A DNA stretch of 64,000 nt from Rhodobacter sp. (GTDB taxonomy: Bacteria; Pseudomonadota; Alphaproteobacteria; Rhodobacterales; Rhodobacteraceae), in NCBI GenBank assembly GCA_027484145.1, contig JAIXUH010000002.1, positions 620,001 through 684,000 of the forward strand. The letters run 5' to 3'. Positions 40,825-49,642 of this stretch are shown here, piece by piece. Position 1 is the first letter of the stretch; every line of letters starts with the position of its first letter. The notes below the pieces were generated by a model. That model was not told the DNA's origin, did no database searches, and was given only the letters and a program-made list of their open reading frames with translations. The translations under genes were made by a program, and so were the position numbers.

Positions 40825-40868
40825 TCCCCTTCTGAAAATATCCCGGGGGTGCGGGGGCTGGCCCCCGC
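40825..40868. repeat. Intergenic repeat with hairpin, copy 1
   Basis: The segment starts CCTTCT, continues AAAATATCC and a G-rich run, and ends in a perfect hairpin GCGGGGGC-TG-GCCCCCGC (40851-40868). The same pattern recurs at 46391-46444. It lies in the 89-bp gap between the second permease and the ATPase gene. Confidence 0.7.
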
Positions 40869-40898
40869 TCCCGAACCCGCCGCAACCGCGAGGCCGAC

Positions 40899-42986
40899 AT
40901 GTCTGACACCACCTGGGACCCCTCGAAGCCGATCCTTGAAATCGAGAACCTGTCGATTTCCTTTTTCACGCGACTGCGCGAAATCCCAGCGGTGATGGAT
41001 TTTTCCTGCACCGTGATGCCGGGCGAAGCGATGGGTCTGGTGGGCGAATCCGGCTGTGGCAAATCCACCGTGGCTTTGGCGGTGATGCGCGATCTGGGCA
41101 AGAACGGGCGCATCGTGGCAGGCTCGATCCGGTTCAAGGGCCGTGATCTGACGACGATGACCGAGGAAGAGTTGCGCCATATCCGCGGCTCTGAAATCGC
41201 GATGATCTATCAGGAACCCATGGCCAGCCTGAACCCGGCGATGAAGGTGGGCGAACAACTGGCCGAAGTGCCGATGATCCATCAGGGCATGTCGCGCGCC
41301 GAGGCTTGGGCCTTGGCCCGCCAGATCGTGGCCGATGTGCGCCTGCCCGACCCCGACCGCATCATCAATGCCTATCCGCACCAGCTTTCGGGTGGCCAGC
41401 AGCAGCGCATCGTCATCGCCATGGCGCTGATGGCCAAACCTGCGCTTTTGATCCTTGATGAACCCACCACCGCGCTTGACGTGACGGTCGAGGCCGGTAT
41501 CGTCGATCTGGTCAAGGATCTGGGCACCAAATACGGCACCTCGATGCTGTTCATCAGCCACAACCTTGGCCTTGTGCTGGATGTCTGCGACAGGCTTTGC
41601 GTGATGTATTCCGGCGAAGCTGTCGAAACAGGCGATGTCCGGCAAGTGTTCGACAAGATGCGCCACCCCTATACGCAGGCGCTGTTCCGGTCGATTCCGT
41701 TGCCGGGGGCAGACAAGAACTCCAGCCCCCTCATCGCCATTCCGGGCAACTTCCCCTTGCCGCACGAACGGCCAAAGGGCTGCAACTTCGGCCCGCGCTG
41801 CGACTATTTTCAGGATGGCCGCTGCAACGCCGGCGATGTGCCGATGTCGGTCGTGCCGGGCGATGACCGCCACGCCAGTCGCTGCGTGAAATGGGCCGAG
41901 ATCGACTGGGCCGCCCCGCCCAAGGCCGGCAAGACCACGACGAAACTGGAACCCGGCCGCCTTGTGCTCAAGATGGACGATCTGAAGAAATACTACGCCG
42001 TCTCGACCGGGGCCTTTGGCGGTGGCCTGAAGAAAGTGGTCAAGGCCAACGAAACCCTCAGCTTTGAAGCGCGCGAGAATGAGACGCTTGCCATCGTCGG
42101 AGAATCTGGTTGCGGCAAGTCGACCTTTGCCAAGGTCTTGATGGGTCTGGAAACCGCGACCAGCGGCCAGATCATGCTGTTCGATGAAAACGTGCAGAAT
42201 ACACCGATTCAGTCGCGCCACCCCGGCACCGTGTCAAAACTGCAGATGGTGTTCCAGAACCCCTTCGACACGCTGAACCCGTCCATGAACGTGGGCCGAC
42301 AGATCATTCGCGCGCTGGAGATTTTCCAGAAGGGCTCGTCTGACGCCGACCGCTCCGAGATGATGCTCAAGCTTTTGGATATGGTCAAACTGCCACGCGC
42401 CTTTGCCGAACGCATGCCGCGCCAGTTGTCCGGCGGGCAAAAGCAGCGCGTTGGCATCGCGCGGGCCTTTGCAGGCGGCGCCAAGGTGGTTGTGGCGGAT
42501 GAACCGGTCAGCGCGCTGGACGTGTCGGTGCAGGCGGCGGTGACCGACCTGTTGATGGACATTCAGCGCGAAAACCGCACCACGCTTTTGTTCATCAGCC
42601 ATGACCTGTCCATCGTGCGTTACCTGTCCGACCGGGTGATGGTGATGTATCTGGGCCATGTGGTGGAACTGGGCAGCACCGATCAGGTTTTCTCGCCCCC
42701 CTACCACCCCTATACCGAGGCGCTGCTGTCCGCCGTGCCCATTGCCGATACCCGTGTGAAAAAGCGCCGGATCGTGCTGGAGGGCGACATTCCTTCGGCC
42801 ATGAATCCCCCGCCCGGCTGCCCCTTCCAGACGCGCTGCCGCTGGAAATCGCAAGTACCCGGTGGTTTGTGCGAAAAGGAAGTCCCGCCCGTTCAGGTGC
42901 TTGCGGGCGGTCACCAGATCAAATGCCACCTCAGCGCCGATGTGCTGGCCAAGATGGAACCGGTAATCACCATCGCGGCCGAGTAA
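40899..42986 (+). CDS. Fused dual ATP-binding subunit of the peptide-type ABC importer
   Basis: A 695-residue protein joining two DppD/DppF-type ATPases. First domain: Walker A GESGCGKSTVAL (about 50), signature LSGGQQQR, Walker B LLILDEPTTALD. Second domain: GESGCGKSTFAKVL (about 402), LSGGQKQR, VVVADEPVSALD. Each half ends with the oligopeptide-type C-terminal Cys-rich region (KGCNFGPRC, PPGCPFQTRC). One gene therefore replaces the usual two. It completes the importer begun at 36772. Confidence 0.93.
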   Translation: MSDTTWDPSKPILEIENLSISFFTRLREIPAVMDFSCTVMPGEAMGLVGESGCGKSTVALAVMRDLGKNGRIVAGSIRFKGRDLTTMTEEELRHIRGSEIAMIYQEPMASLNPAMKVGEQLAEVPMIHQGMSRAEAWALARQIVADVRLPDPDRIINAYPHQLSGGQQQRIVIAMALMAKPALLILDEPTTALDVTVEAGIVDLVKDLGTKYGTSMLFISHNLGLVLDVCDRLCVMYSGEAVETGDVRQVFDKMRHPYTQALFRSIPLPGADKNSSPLIAIPGNFPLPHERPKGCNFGPRCDYFQDGRCNAGDVPMSVVPGDDRHASRCVKWAEIDWAAPPKAGKTTTKLEPGRLVLKMDDLKKYYAVSTGAFGGGLKKVVKANETLSFEARENETLAIVGESGCGKSTFAKVLMGLETATSGQIMLFDENVQNTPIQSRHPGTVSKLQMVFQNPFDTLNPSMNVGRQIIRALEIFQKGSSDADRSEMMLKLLDMVKLPRAFAERMPRQLSGGQKQRVGIARAFAGGAKVVVADEPVSALDVSVQAAVTDLLMDIQRENRTTLLFISHDLSIVRYLSDRVMVMYLGHVVELGSTDQVFSPPYHPYTEALLSAVPIADTRVKKRRIVLEGDIPSAMNPPPGCPFQTRCRWKSQVPGGLCEKEVPPVQVLAGGHQIKCHLSADVLAKMEPVITIAAE

Positions 42987-42993
42987 CGAAAAA

Positions 42994-43015
42994 GGCCCCC
43001 GTCACAGCGGGGGCC
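42994..43015. terminator. Hairpin terminator between ABC operon and lytic transglycosylase
   Basis: GGCCCCCG-TCACAG-CGGGGGCC (8-bp stem). On the minus strand it is followed by TTTTTC, so it is a good terminator for the lytic transglycosylase gene; it may also stop the plus-strand ABC transcript. Confidence 0.78.
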
Positions 43016-43058
43016 GAAGCCTTGCGTCTTTGTTCGGCCTGACCAGTCCGGCAGAGAC

Positions 43059-43673
43059 TTAGCCCAGAATGGCCTTCACGTAATTCTTGGTTTCGGTATA
43101 GGGCGGAATGCCGTCATGCTTTTCGACCGCACCCGGCCCGGCGTTATAGGCGGCAAGGGCCAGACGCCAGCTGCCAAACTTGTCATACATCATCTTCAGA
43201 TAGCGCGCGCCGCCCTCAAGGTTCTGCTTGGGATCATTGATGTCAACGCCCAGCGTCTTGGCCGTGCCCGGCATCAGCTGCGCCAGCCCGGTCGCGCCCT
43301 TGTTGCTGACAGCACCGGGGTTCCAGCCTGATTCCTGCTGCACCAGACGCAAGAACAGATCTTCGGGCACGCCATGCGCACGCGCCACGGCCTTGGCAGC
43401 TTCCAGATACTCACCCTTGTAGCGCCCGGCATAGCGCGGCGCTACCTCGCCACCGGCCGGCTTGGCCGTCTTGCCCTTGGGTGTCAGCCGGACCGATGCT
43501 TCGTATTGCTTGGACAGACGGCCATCCAGCAGCTTGGTCTGCGATTTGAACAGAGCGGCGCGATTCTTGGTGGACCCCGACAGGTTAAGGCCTTCGGCCG
43601 ACACCGGCTCTGCGGCGTGAACCACAAGGAACAGCCCCAAAAGGGTTGCACAAACCGATATCGGAAAATTCAT
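43059..43673 (-). CDS. Lytic transglycosylase, SLT family
   Basis: A 204-residue secreted protein with a signal peptide (about 1-26, ending VSAEG). The SLT domain covers about 95-195: catalytic Glu in [13 protein letters not shown], then [21 protein letters not shown] and [12 protein letters not shown]. It cleaves peptidoglycan glycan strands to give anhydro-muropeptides. The ATG at 43673 is preferred over an upstream in-frame ATG for a proper signal peptide. The middle linker (about 60-90) is basic. Confidence 0.93.
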   Translation of the reverse strand: MNFPISVCATLLGLFLVVHAAEPVSAEGLNLSGSTKNRAALFKSQTKLLDGRLSKQYEASVRLTPKGKTAKPAGGEVAPRYAGRYKGEYLEAAKAVARAHGVPEDLFLRLVQQESGWNPGAVSNKGATGLAQLMPGTAKTLGVDINDPKQNLEGGARYLKMMYDKFGSWRLALAAYNAGPGAVEKHDGIPPYTETKNYVKAILG

Positions 43674-43744
43674 CGAATGGATCCGTCCAAACCAGCACCA
43701 CGAGGGACTATACAAAAAAATCGCCCGCTTGCCAGCACCCTATG

Positions 43745-44350
43745 TCACCCGACCGCTGACTTTGCGTCATCGGCGGCTTCCTGCCGATGGGCAGAGGCAT
43801 CGCCTGGCACCGCCCCTCCGGCCACCAAGGGCGCATTCAACAGATCCTCGACCAGCAGGCTGACCAGTTGCGCCCGACCCGCGACACCCGATTTGCGATA
43901 GATGGCGTTCAGATGGGTCTTGATGGTGCCCTCGGCTGATCCGCGCAGTTCGGCAATCTCGGCGATGCTGAAGCCCTTGATGGTGAACCGCGCCACATCG
44001 CTTTCCGCCGGGGTCAACCCCCAGGTCTGGAAATAGCCCTCCATGACATCTGCCAAGGCCCCGGCCGCCACACTCAGGCCCCGCCGCATATCGGCCTCGC
44101 GGCCCAGAAAATACCGCAAGGCAATAATCTCGAAGATGATTCCCAGAATCAAACCCAGCGTCGCCGCCACTTCGGGCACCAGATGCAGCAACAGGGCATC
44201 GCCTTCGTTGAAATCTTCGACCACGTCAAAGATGAAGAACAGTGTGCACAGCATCTGAAACAGGATCAGCGCCACCAGAAAACGCAGCTCCGCCAGCCGT
44301 TTCAGAACCGACCGCGTTGCCCGCTGTTTTTGCCCGGCTGAAGTTGTCAT
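43745..44350 (-). CDS. Membrane-anchored LuxR-type HTH regulator
   Basis: A 201-residue protein. Two hydrophobic helices (about 23-43 and 53-77) are separated by a short acidic loop, and a C-terminal LuxR-type helix-turn-helix covers about 110-165 (GLTPAESDVA, GFSIAEIAELRG, GTIKTHLNAIYRKSG). There is no receiver or autoinducer domain, so the signal is probably sensed in the membrane. A short acidic Ala-rich tail follows. I chose the ATG at 44350. Its target genes are unknown. Confidence 0.82.
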   Translation of the reverse strand: MTTSAGQKQRATRSVLKRLAELRFLVALILFQMLCTLFFIFDVVEDFNEGDALLLHLVPEVAATLGLILGIIFEIIALRYFLGREADMRRGLSVAAGALADVMEGYFQTWGLTPAESDVARFTIKGFSIAEIAELRGSAEGTIKTHLNAIYRKSGVAGRAQLVSLLVEDLLNAPLVAGGAVPGDASAHRQEAADDAKSAVG

Positions 44351-44497
44351 AAATCTGTTTCTAGCGGCTGATGGCCTGCCGCGAAAGAGGCATGGCCCGC
44401 ATCGGCGTTTGGTTGCAGCCCTTTCTCCAGAACGCTATAGGCTTTGTTAACCAGAACCGGCGATGCTGCCGGTCGTTCGTTGCACAGGGAGAGGTCC

Positions 44498-45043
44498 ATG
44501 GCGGGTTCGGTCAACAAGGTCATCATCGTCGGCAATCTTGGCCGCGACCCCGAGGTGCGCAATTTCCAGAATGGCGGCAAGGTGGTCAACCTGCGCATCG
44601 CCACGTCCGAGACTTGGCGCGACCGCAACTCGGGCGAGCGCAAAGAGCGGACGGAATGGCATTCCGTCGCCATCTTCAGCGAACCGCTCGCCAAGATCGC
44701 CGAGCAATACCTGCGCAAAGGCTCAAAGGTCTATATCGAAGGGGCGCTTGAAACCCGCAAATGGCAAGATCAATCGGGGGCCGACAAGTACACGACCGAA
44801 ATCGTGCTGCGCCCCTATCGCGGCGAATTGACGTTGCTGGATGGCCGCGAAGGCGGTGGTGGCGGCGGCGGGGCCGCATCGGGCGGCGGGTATGATGACC
44901 GCGGCGGCTATGACGACTATCAGGGCGGCGGCGCAGCCTCTGGCGGCAGCTTTGGTGGCGGTGGCGGCGGGCGTGGCGGCGACCGTGCCCCGGCCGGCGG
45001 CGGTGGCGCGCGCCCCGACATGGACGATGAAATCCCGTTCTGA
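44498..45043 (+). CDS. ssb: Single-stranded DNA-binding protein
   Basis: A 181-residue SSB. The OB-fold fills about residues 1-112 ([40 protein letters not shown]). A glycine-rich linker, about 118-172, follows, and the C-terminal tip DMDDEIPF is the conserved peptide that recruits repair and replication proteins. The ATG at 44498 follows GGGAGAGG. A strong terminator comes 20 nt after the stop. I saw no LexA-type box upstream. Confidence 0.97.
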   Translation: MAGSVNKVIIVGNLGRDPEVRNFQNGGKVVNLRIATSETWRDRNSGERKERTEWHSVAIFSEPLAKIAEQYLRKGSKVYIEGALETRKWQDQSGADKYTTEIVLRPYRGELTLLDGREGGGGGGGAASGGGYDDRGGYDDYQGGGAASGGSFGGGGGGRGGDRAPAGGGGARPDMDDEIPF

Positions 45044-45063
45044 TCGTCCCGCAACAGATCATT

Positions 45064-45092
45064 AAGGCCCCGGTTCACACCGGGGCCTTTTT
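45064..45092 (+). terminator. Rho-independent terminator of ssb
   Basis: Stem AAGGCCCCGGT with ACCGGGGCCTT, loop TCAC, followed by T residues. A textbook terminator 20 nt after ssb. Confidence 0.9.
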
Positions 45093-45175
45093 CATGCGCG
45101 CCCCTGCGCAGGGCTGCATCCGTCGCCAAAGGGGCAAGCCTTATGGCGCGCGTCCATCGCGGCGCCTTCCCAAAC

Positions 45176-45205
45176 AAAAAGAGCGCCCCAGAAGGGCGCC
45201 CTTTT
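45176..45205 (-). terminator. Rho-independent terminator of acpP
   Basis: On the minus strand, AAAAGGGCGCCC pairs with GGGCGCTCTTTTT around a 5-nt loop, with a T run at the end. It lies 24 nt after the acpP stop. Confidence 0.88.
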
Positions 45206-45228
45206 GCGGATCACAAGATCCGGACCGA

Positions 45229-45462
45229 TCAGGCCGCTTCGGTGATGAACTTCACCGCATCGCCGAAGGTCTGGATGGTTTCTGCCGCATCGTCCGGAAT
45301 CTCGATCCCGAACTCTTCTTCAAAAGCCATCACAAGTTCCACGGTATCCAGCGAGTCCGCGCCCAGATCATCGATGAACGAGGCATTCTCGGTCACCTTG
45401 TCCTCTTCGACGCCAAGATGCTCGACGACGATCTTCTTAACGCGGTCGGCGATGTCGCTCAT
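45229..45462 (-). CDS. acpP: Acyl carrier protein
   Basis: A 77-residue four-helix acidic protein that carries growing fatty acids. The 4'-phosphopantetheine is attached at S37 in [14 protein letters not shown]. The sequence is very close to typical proteobacterial ACP. The ATG at 45462 follows AGAGGAAG. A promoter is visible at 45582-45610. It supplies acyl chains to FabD/FabG nearby and to LpxA and FabZ encoded in the window. Confidence 0.98.
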   Translation of the reverse strand: MSDIADRVKKIVVEHLGVEEDKVTENASFIDDLGADSLDTVELVMAFEEEFGIEIPDDAAETIQTFGDAVKFITEAA

Positions 45463-45581
45463 GTCACTTCCTCTTTCAACCTTGCGGGAGACTTCCCGGC
45501 ATGTGTTCATGCCCCTTTTGAGGGCGCTTTCCGCCGCGCAAGGCGCGACGACACCGGTTTGCCCCGGCGATTTACTGCGCG

Positions 45582-45610
45582 CCTATAGCAAGGGCGCGGT
45601 CATTAGGCAA
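45582..45610 (-). promoter_or_regulatory. Sigma-70-type promoter of acpP
   Basis: On the minus strand: TTGCCT (45605-45610), 17-bp spacer, TATAGG (45582-45587). It would give a 5' leader of about 110 nt before acpP. Confidence 0.55.
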
Positions 45611-45642
45611 ACGCTTTCCCCCGTGCCTTCGCGGGTGTCGTC

Positions 45643-46380
45643 TCAGACCATGTCCATGCCGCCATTCACATGCAGCGTAGACCCCGTCACATAGGCCGCT
45701 TCCGGTGCCGCAAGATACAGCACAGCCGCGGCAATCTCATCTGGCCGCCCCATGCGGCCTGCAGGCACCACCCCAAGAATCGCCCCGTGCTGTGCCTCGT
45801 TCAGTTTATCCGTCATTGCGGTTTCGATGAAGCCCGGCGCCACACAGTTCACCGTAATCCCGCGGCTCGCCACTTCGGCGGCCAGCGATTTCGAGAACCC
45901 CACCATCCCCGCCTTCGACGCGGCATAGTTGACCTGCCCCGCGTTGCCGGTGGTGCCGACGACGGAGCTGATGTTGATGATCCGCCCCCAGCGTGCCTTC
46001 ATCATCCCCCGGATCGCGGCACGGCACAGCCGGAAGGTGGCGGTCAGGTTCACGTCGATCACCGCCTGCCAGTCCTCATCGGACATCCGCATCACCAGAC
46101 CGTCCCGCGTGATGCCGGCATTGTTGACCAGAATGTCCACAGCCCCCATCGCTTCGACACCGCGCTTGACCAGACCTTCCACCTCTTCGGGCTTCGACAG
46201 GTTGCACGGCAAGACATGCGCGCGCGCGCCCAACGTGGCGGCCAAGGCCTCCAGCGGCTCAACCCGCGTGCCCGACAACCCCACCGCCGCCCCGGCACCA
46301 TGCAGCACAGTGGCAATCTCTGCCCCGATCCCGCCCGAGGCGCCCGTGATCAGCGCCACCTTTCCCGTCAGATCGAACAT
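45643..46380 (-). CDS. fabG: 3-oxoacyl-ACP reductase FabG
   Basis: A 245-residue short-chain dehydrogenase that reduces 3-oxoacyl-ACP with NADPH. The cofactor motif TGASGGIG is at residues 13-20. The catalytic Ser-Tyr-Lys appears in NISSVVGTTGNAGQVNYAASK. The C-terminus ends with the usual YVTGSTLHVNGGM. The 84-bp gap to fabD contains the second copy of the intergenic repeat. Confidence 0.96.
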   Translation of the reverse strand: MFDLTGKVALITGASGGIGAEIATVLHGAGAAVGLSGTRVEPLEALAATLGARAHVLPCNLSKPEEVEGLVKRGVEAMGAVDILVNNAGITRDGLVMRMSDEDWQAVIDVNLTATFRLCRAAIRGMMKARWGRIINISSVVGTTGNAGQVNYAASKAGMVGFSKSLAAEVASRGITVNCVAPGFIETAMTDKLNEAQHGAILGVVPAGRMGRPDEIAAAVLYLAAPEAAYVTGSTLHVNGGMDMV

Positions 46381-46390
46381 CCCTCAACTT

Positions 46391-46444
46391 CCCCTTCTCC
46401 AAATATCCTCGGGGGGTCCGGGGGGCAGACAGCCCCCCGGGGCG
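46391..46444. repeat. Intergenic repeat with hairpin, copy 2
   Basis: The segment begins CCCCTTCT and AAATATCCTC, then a G-rich run, and ends with a 9-bp perfect hairpin CCGGGGGGC-AGACA-GCCCCCCGG (46418-46440). It resembles the copy at 40825-40868 in order and spacing. It lies between fabG and fabD. Confidence 0.72.
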
Positions 46445-46464
46445 CGCCCCGTCCCGCGCAGCGC

Positions 46465-47394
46465 TCAGCCCTTCAGTGCCGTCACGTCCTCGGGCGTGCC
46501 GACGGCGCGGGTCACGGCGCCGCTCGCGATCCGCTTGATCATGCCCGACAGAGCCTTGCCCGCCCCGATTTCCCAATACTCGGTCACACCGGCCCGCTCC
46601 ATCCACAGCACACTTTCCCGCCAGCGGACCGATCCTGTCACCTGCGCCACCAGAAGGTCACGGAACCGGTCCGGCTCTTCCACCGCTTCGGCGCGCACAT
46701 TCACCACCACCGGCACCACAGGCTTCGAAATCACCACCCCAGCAAAGGCTTCGGACATCACCGCCGCCGCCGGATGCATCAGTGCGCAATGGAACGGCGC
46801 CGATACCGGCAGCGGCAGGGCCCGCTTGGCCCCCCTTGCCTTGGCAAGCTCCATCGCCCGTTCCACGGCGGCCTTGTGCCCGGAAATCACCACCTGCGCG
46901 GGATCATTGTCATTCGCCGCCTGACAGACCTCATCCCCCGCCGCCTCTGCCGCAATCGCCGTCACGGCCTCGAAGTCAAGCCCAAGGATCGCCGCCATGG
47001 CCCCAACGCCCACTGGCACGGCCTCTTGCATCGCATGGCCGCGTGTCCGCAAAAGCCGCGCGGTATCGGCAAGGGTCAGGGCCCCCGCGGCACAGAGCGC
47101 CGAGTATTCCCCCAAGGAATGGCCCGCCACAAAGGTGGCGTCGTGGATGCCAAAGCCTTCTGCCTCCAGCGCACGCATTGCCGCGATTGAGGTGGCCATC
47201 AGTGCAGGCTGCGCGTTCTGCGTCAGGGTCAGCTCGGCAATGTCCCCCTCCCAGATCAGCGCCGACAGCTTTTGACCCAAAGCCTCGTCCACCTCATCGA
47301 ACACGGCCTTTGCAGCCGGATAGACCTCGGCCAAGGCGCGGCCCATGCCGATGGTCTGCGCCCCCTGTCCGGGGAAAACGAATGCGCGGCTCAT
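46465..47394 (-). CDS. fabD: Malonyl-CoA:ACP transacylase
   Basis: A 309-residue enzyme that loads malonyl groups on ACP. The N-terminal FVFPGQGAQ block and the active-site serine in GHSLGEYSAL (S93) are clear, and the catalytic histidine is in SAPFHCALMHP. The ATG at 47394 gives the family's usual length; an upstream frame has no ribosome-binding site. It belongs with fabG and acpP, in the standard fabD-fabG-acpP order. Confidence 0.97.
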   Translation of the reverse strand: MSRAFVFPGQGAQTIGMGRALAEVYPAAKAVFDEVDEALGQKLSALIWEGDIAELTLTQNAQPALMATSIAAMRALEAEGFGIHDATFVAGHSLGEYSALCAAGALTLADTARLLRTRGHAMQEAVPVGVGAMAAILGLDFEAVTAIAAEAAGDEVCQAANDNDPAQVVISGHKAAVERAMELAKARGAKRALPLPVSAPFHCALMHPAAAVMSEAFAGVVISKPVVPVVVNVRAEAVEEPDRFRDLLVAQVTGSVRWRESVLWMERAGVTEYWEIGAGKALSGMIKRIASGAVTRAVGTPEDVTALKG

Positions 47395-47565
47395 GGATTG
47401 TCTCCCGTCTCTATACTGCTTTGGCATAACCTGCGCCCGTTACTTGTGCAATCCGCACAGCATCCGCCTGCCGCGCGCACAGGTGCTGTGCACGTCCGCA
47501 AGTGCGAAGTTGCCCCTCATGGTGCTACGTTCCGCATCAAACACACGTATCAGCCGGAGTCCCAG

Positions 47566-48774
47566 ATGCCCGCCCGCAATACCACACAGAGCTTCGGCTC
47601 GATTGCCCGAAGCTTTCATTGGCTGACGGCGCTGCTGATCCTGACCGCCATTCCCTTGGGCGTGATCGCCAACCAGTTGCCTTATGACACGGCCGAGGCT
47701 TTGGCCATCAAGGCGCAGTTGTTTTCCATTCACAAGACCATTGGCGTTGCCGCTTTCTTCGTGGCGCTTGGACGTATACTGTGGGCGCTGATGGAAACCC
47801 GCCCGGTGCCCTTGCATCCCGACCGCAAGGGCGAGTTGCGTCTGGCCGAAGCGGTGCACTGGATGCTTTACATCAGCCTTCTGGCGGTGCCGCTGACCGG
47901 CTGGGTGCACCACGCCGCGCTGACGGGTTTTGCCCCCATCCTGTGGCCTTTTGGCCAGACCCTGCCCTTTGTGCCACAAACCGCTGAAATGGCCGCCATG
48001 GCCGGCGCCGCGCATTGGGTGTTCACCAAATTGCTGGCCCTTGCCATCGTGCTGCATGTGGCAGGCGCCTTGAAGCATCACATCGTCGACAAGGACAGCA
48101 CCCTGCGCCGCATGACCCGTGGCGAAGCCGCACCGGCGGACCCGCGCCATCCGCCCAAATCTGCACTGCCCGTGGCCGCGGCCTTTGCCCTCTATGCACT
48201 TGGCGCGGGCATCGCCGGCCTGCTGGTGCCTCAGGGCGAGGCGGTTCAGGCTGCCCCTGCGCCAGTGGCAAGCGCGCCCCCGGCGGCCGCAGGCAACTGG
48301 ACCGTCGCCAGCGGCACCCTTGGCTTTACCGTCAAGCAGATGGGACAGGATGTTCAGGGCCAGTTCGGCACTTGGACCGCCGACATCACCTTTGACGAGG
48401 CAGCCACCGACGGCAAACATGGCAAGGTCACCGTCACTATCGACACAGGCTCGATGACGCTGGGGTCGGTCACCGATCAGGCCAAGGGGGCGGACTTCTT
48501 TGACAGTGCCGCCTTCCCACAGGCCGTGTTCACCGCCGACATCCTGCCTGCGGCCACGGGCTATGTGGCGCAGGGCACGCTGGACCTGCGCGGGGCCAAA
48601 GTGCCGGTCGCCCTGCCCTTCACGCTGACCATAGCGGGCGACACGGCCACCATGGCGGGCACCGCCCAACTGGACCGCCGCGATTTTGCGATGGGGGCCA
48701 CCTACAAGGATGAAAGCACCATCGGCTTTGGCGTGGCTGTCACGGTCGCGCTCACTGCCACGCGCGCAAGATAA
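47566..48774 (+). CDS. Cytochrome b561 fused to a YceI domain
   Basis: A 402-residue fusion. The N-terminal ~190 residues are a four-helix cytochrome b561-type membrane domain with His residues suited to two b hemes (FHWLTALL, FSIHKTIGV, GWVHHAAL, IVLHVAGALKHH). A further hydrophobic helix near 205-225 and an Ala/Pro linker follow. The C-terminal ~165 residues are a YceI-like lipocalin fold (NWTVASGTLGFTVKQMG, TIDTGSMTLGS, RRDFAMGATYKDES), which binds polyisoprenoid-type ligands. The start ATG at 47566 follows CGGAG. A second YceI gene follows convergently. A role in quinone electron transfer is suggested but not shown. Confidence 0.9.
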   Translation: MPARNTTQSFGSIARSFHWLTALLILTAIPLGVIANQLPYDTAEALAIKAQLFSIHKTIGVAAFFVALGRILWALMETRPVPLHPDRKGELRLAEAVHWMLYISLLAVPLTGWVHHAALTGFAPILWPFGQTLPFVPQTAEMAAMAGAAHWVFTKLLALAIVLHVAGALKHHIVDKDSTLRRMTRGEAAPADPRHPPKSALPVAAAFALYALGAGIAGLLVPQGEAVQAAPAPVASAPPAAAGNWTVASGTLGFTVKQMGQDVQGQFGTWTADITFDEAATDGKHGKVTVTIDTGSMTLGSVTDQAKGADFFDSAAFPQAVFTADILPAATGYVAQGTLDLRGAKVPVALPFTLTIAGDTATMAGTAQLDRRDFAMGATYKDESTIGFGVAVTVALTATRAR

Positions 48775-48796
48775 CCTGCCGCTCGCCCAAGAAAAA

Positions 48797-48821
48797 GGCC
48801 GCCGGGGGTTTCCCGGCGGCC
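48797..48821. terminator. Strong hairpin between the convergent b561-YceI and yceI genes
   Basis: Perfect 10-bp stem GGCCGCCGGG / CCCGGCGGCC with a 5-nt loop in the 73-bp gap. A-rich on the left and CTTG on the right, so it probably terminates both converging transcripts, better on the minus strand. Confidence 0.72.
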
Positions 48822-48847
48822 CTTGTCGTTGCTGTGGCAGAGGCGGC

Positions 48848-49423
48848 TTACTGTGCCTTCATCGCCTCGACCGAGATCTGAACCTTGACCTCGTCCGAGA
48901 TGAACGGGGTAAACATGCCAAGGTTGTAGTCCGACCGCAGCAGGGTGGTGCTGGCGGTGAAGCCTGCCCAAGGCTGCTTCATCATCGGATGCTCGCCCGC
49001 CTGATTCAGCGTGGCCTCCAGCACGACCGATTTGGTCACATCATTCAGGGTCAGATCGCCGGTGATCTTGGCGGTCTTTTCGCCGGTCACTTCGATGGCG
49101 GTCGAGGTGAAGGTCACCATCTCTTCGTCGGTCGCGCCGAAGAAATCGGGCGACATGAAATGATCAAAGCGTTCCTGCCAGCCGGTCAGCATGGTCTTCA
49201 CCGGGAAGGACACGGTCACGCTGGACGCGGCCGGATCGGCCTGGTCGAACATGATTTCGCCAGCAAAGCCCGAGAACATGCCAAAACCGGTGGAATAGCC
49301 AAGGTGATCATAGCTGAACACGATCTGGCTGTGGCTGCTGTCCAGTGTGTACTTTTCGGGCGCGGCAAAGGCGGGGGCGGCAACAAGGGCTGCGATCAGG
49401 GCAACAGAGGCGAAACGGGTCAT
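48848..49423 (-). CDS. Periplasmic YceI-family protein
   Basis: A 191-residue secreted protein with a signal peptide of about 21 residues (ending AFAAPEK) and a complete YceI beta-barrel (YTLDSSHSQIVFSYDHLG, SVTVSFPVKTML, HFMSPDFFGAT, TKSVVLEATLN). Family members bind isoprenoid chains such as ubiquinone in a hydrophobic channel. The ATG at 49423 follows GGAG; a TTG one codon earlier is less likely. It faces the b561-YceI fusion; both may serve the same periplasmic process. Confidence 0.92.
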   Translation of the reverse strand: MTRFASVALIAALVAAPAFAAPEKYTLDSSHSQIVFSYDHLGYSTGFGMFSGFAGEIMFDQADPAASSVTVSFPVKTMLTGWQERFDHFMSPDFFGATDEEMVTFTSTAIEVTGEKTAKITGDLTLNDVTKSVVLEATLNQAGEHPMMKQPWAGFTASTTLLRSDYNLGMFTPFISDEVKVQISVEAMKAQ

Positions 49424-49605
49424 CAAACTCTCCAGCGAACGAGGACCGACATGGCCCTGCGACTACAGCGGCAAAGGTGCAGGTGATGCTGCATGTGCAC
49501 AACTGCCCATGGGCGAACAGAAATTGTTCATTCATGAACGCTTTTCGCGGCGCGCACACGCAATTGTCATGATGGGTGATGGCGGCCGCAAAACGGGCAA
49601 AAGGC

Positions 49606-49633
49606 CTTGCGTTACAGGGGGTCTGCGTATAAC
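49606..49633 (+). promoter_or_regulatory. Possible promoter of the rpsF-rpsR-rplI operon
   Basis: CTTGCG (49606-49611), a 16-bp spacer and TATAAC (49628-49633), just upstream of the structured leader. The rest of the 320-bp gap 49424-49742 holds no convincing gene. Confidence 0.45.
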
Positions 49634-49642
49634 AGGTCCCAT

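Noticed and set aside
44351-44497. A LexA (SOS) box upstream of ssb
   Set aside because: GAAC motifs occur but not at the 7-bp spacing of alphaproteobacterial LexA sites.
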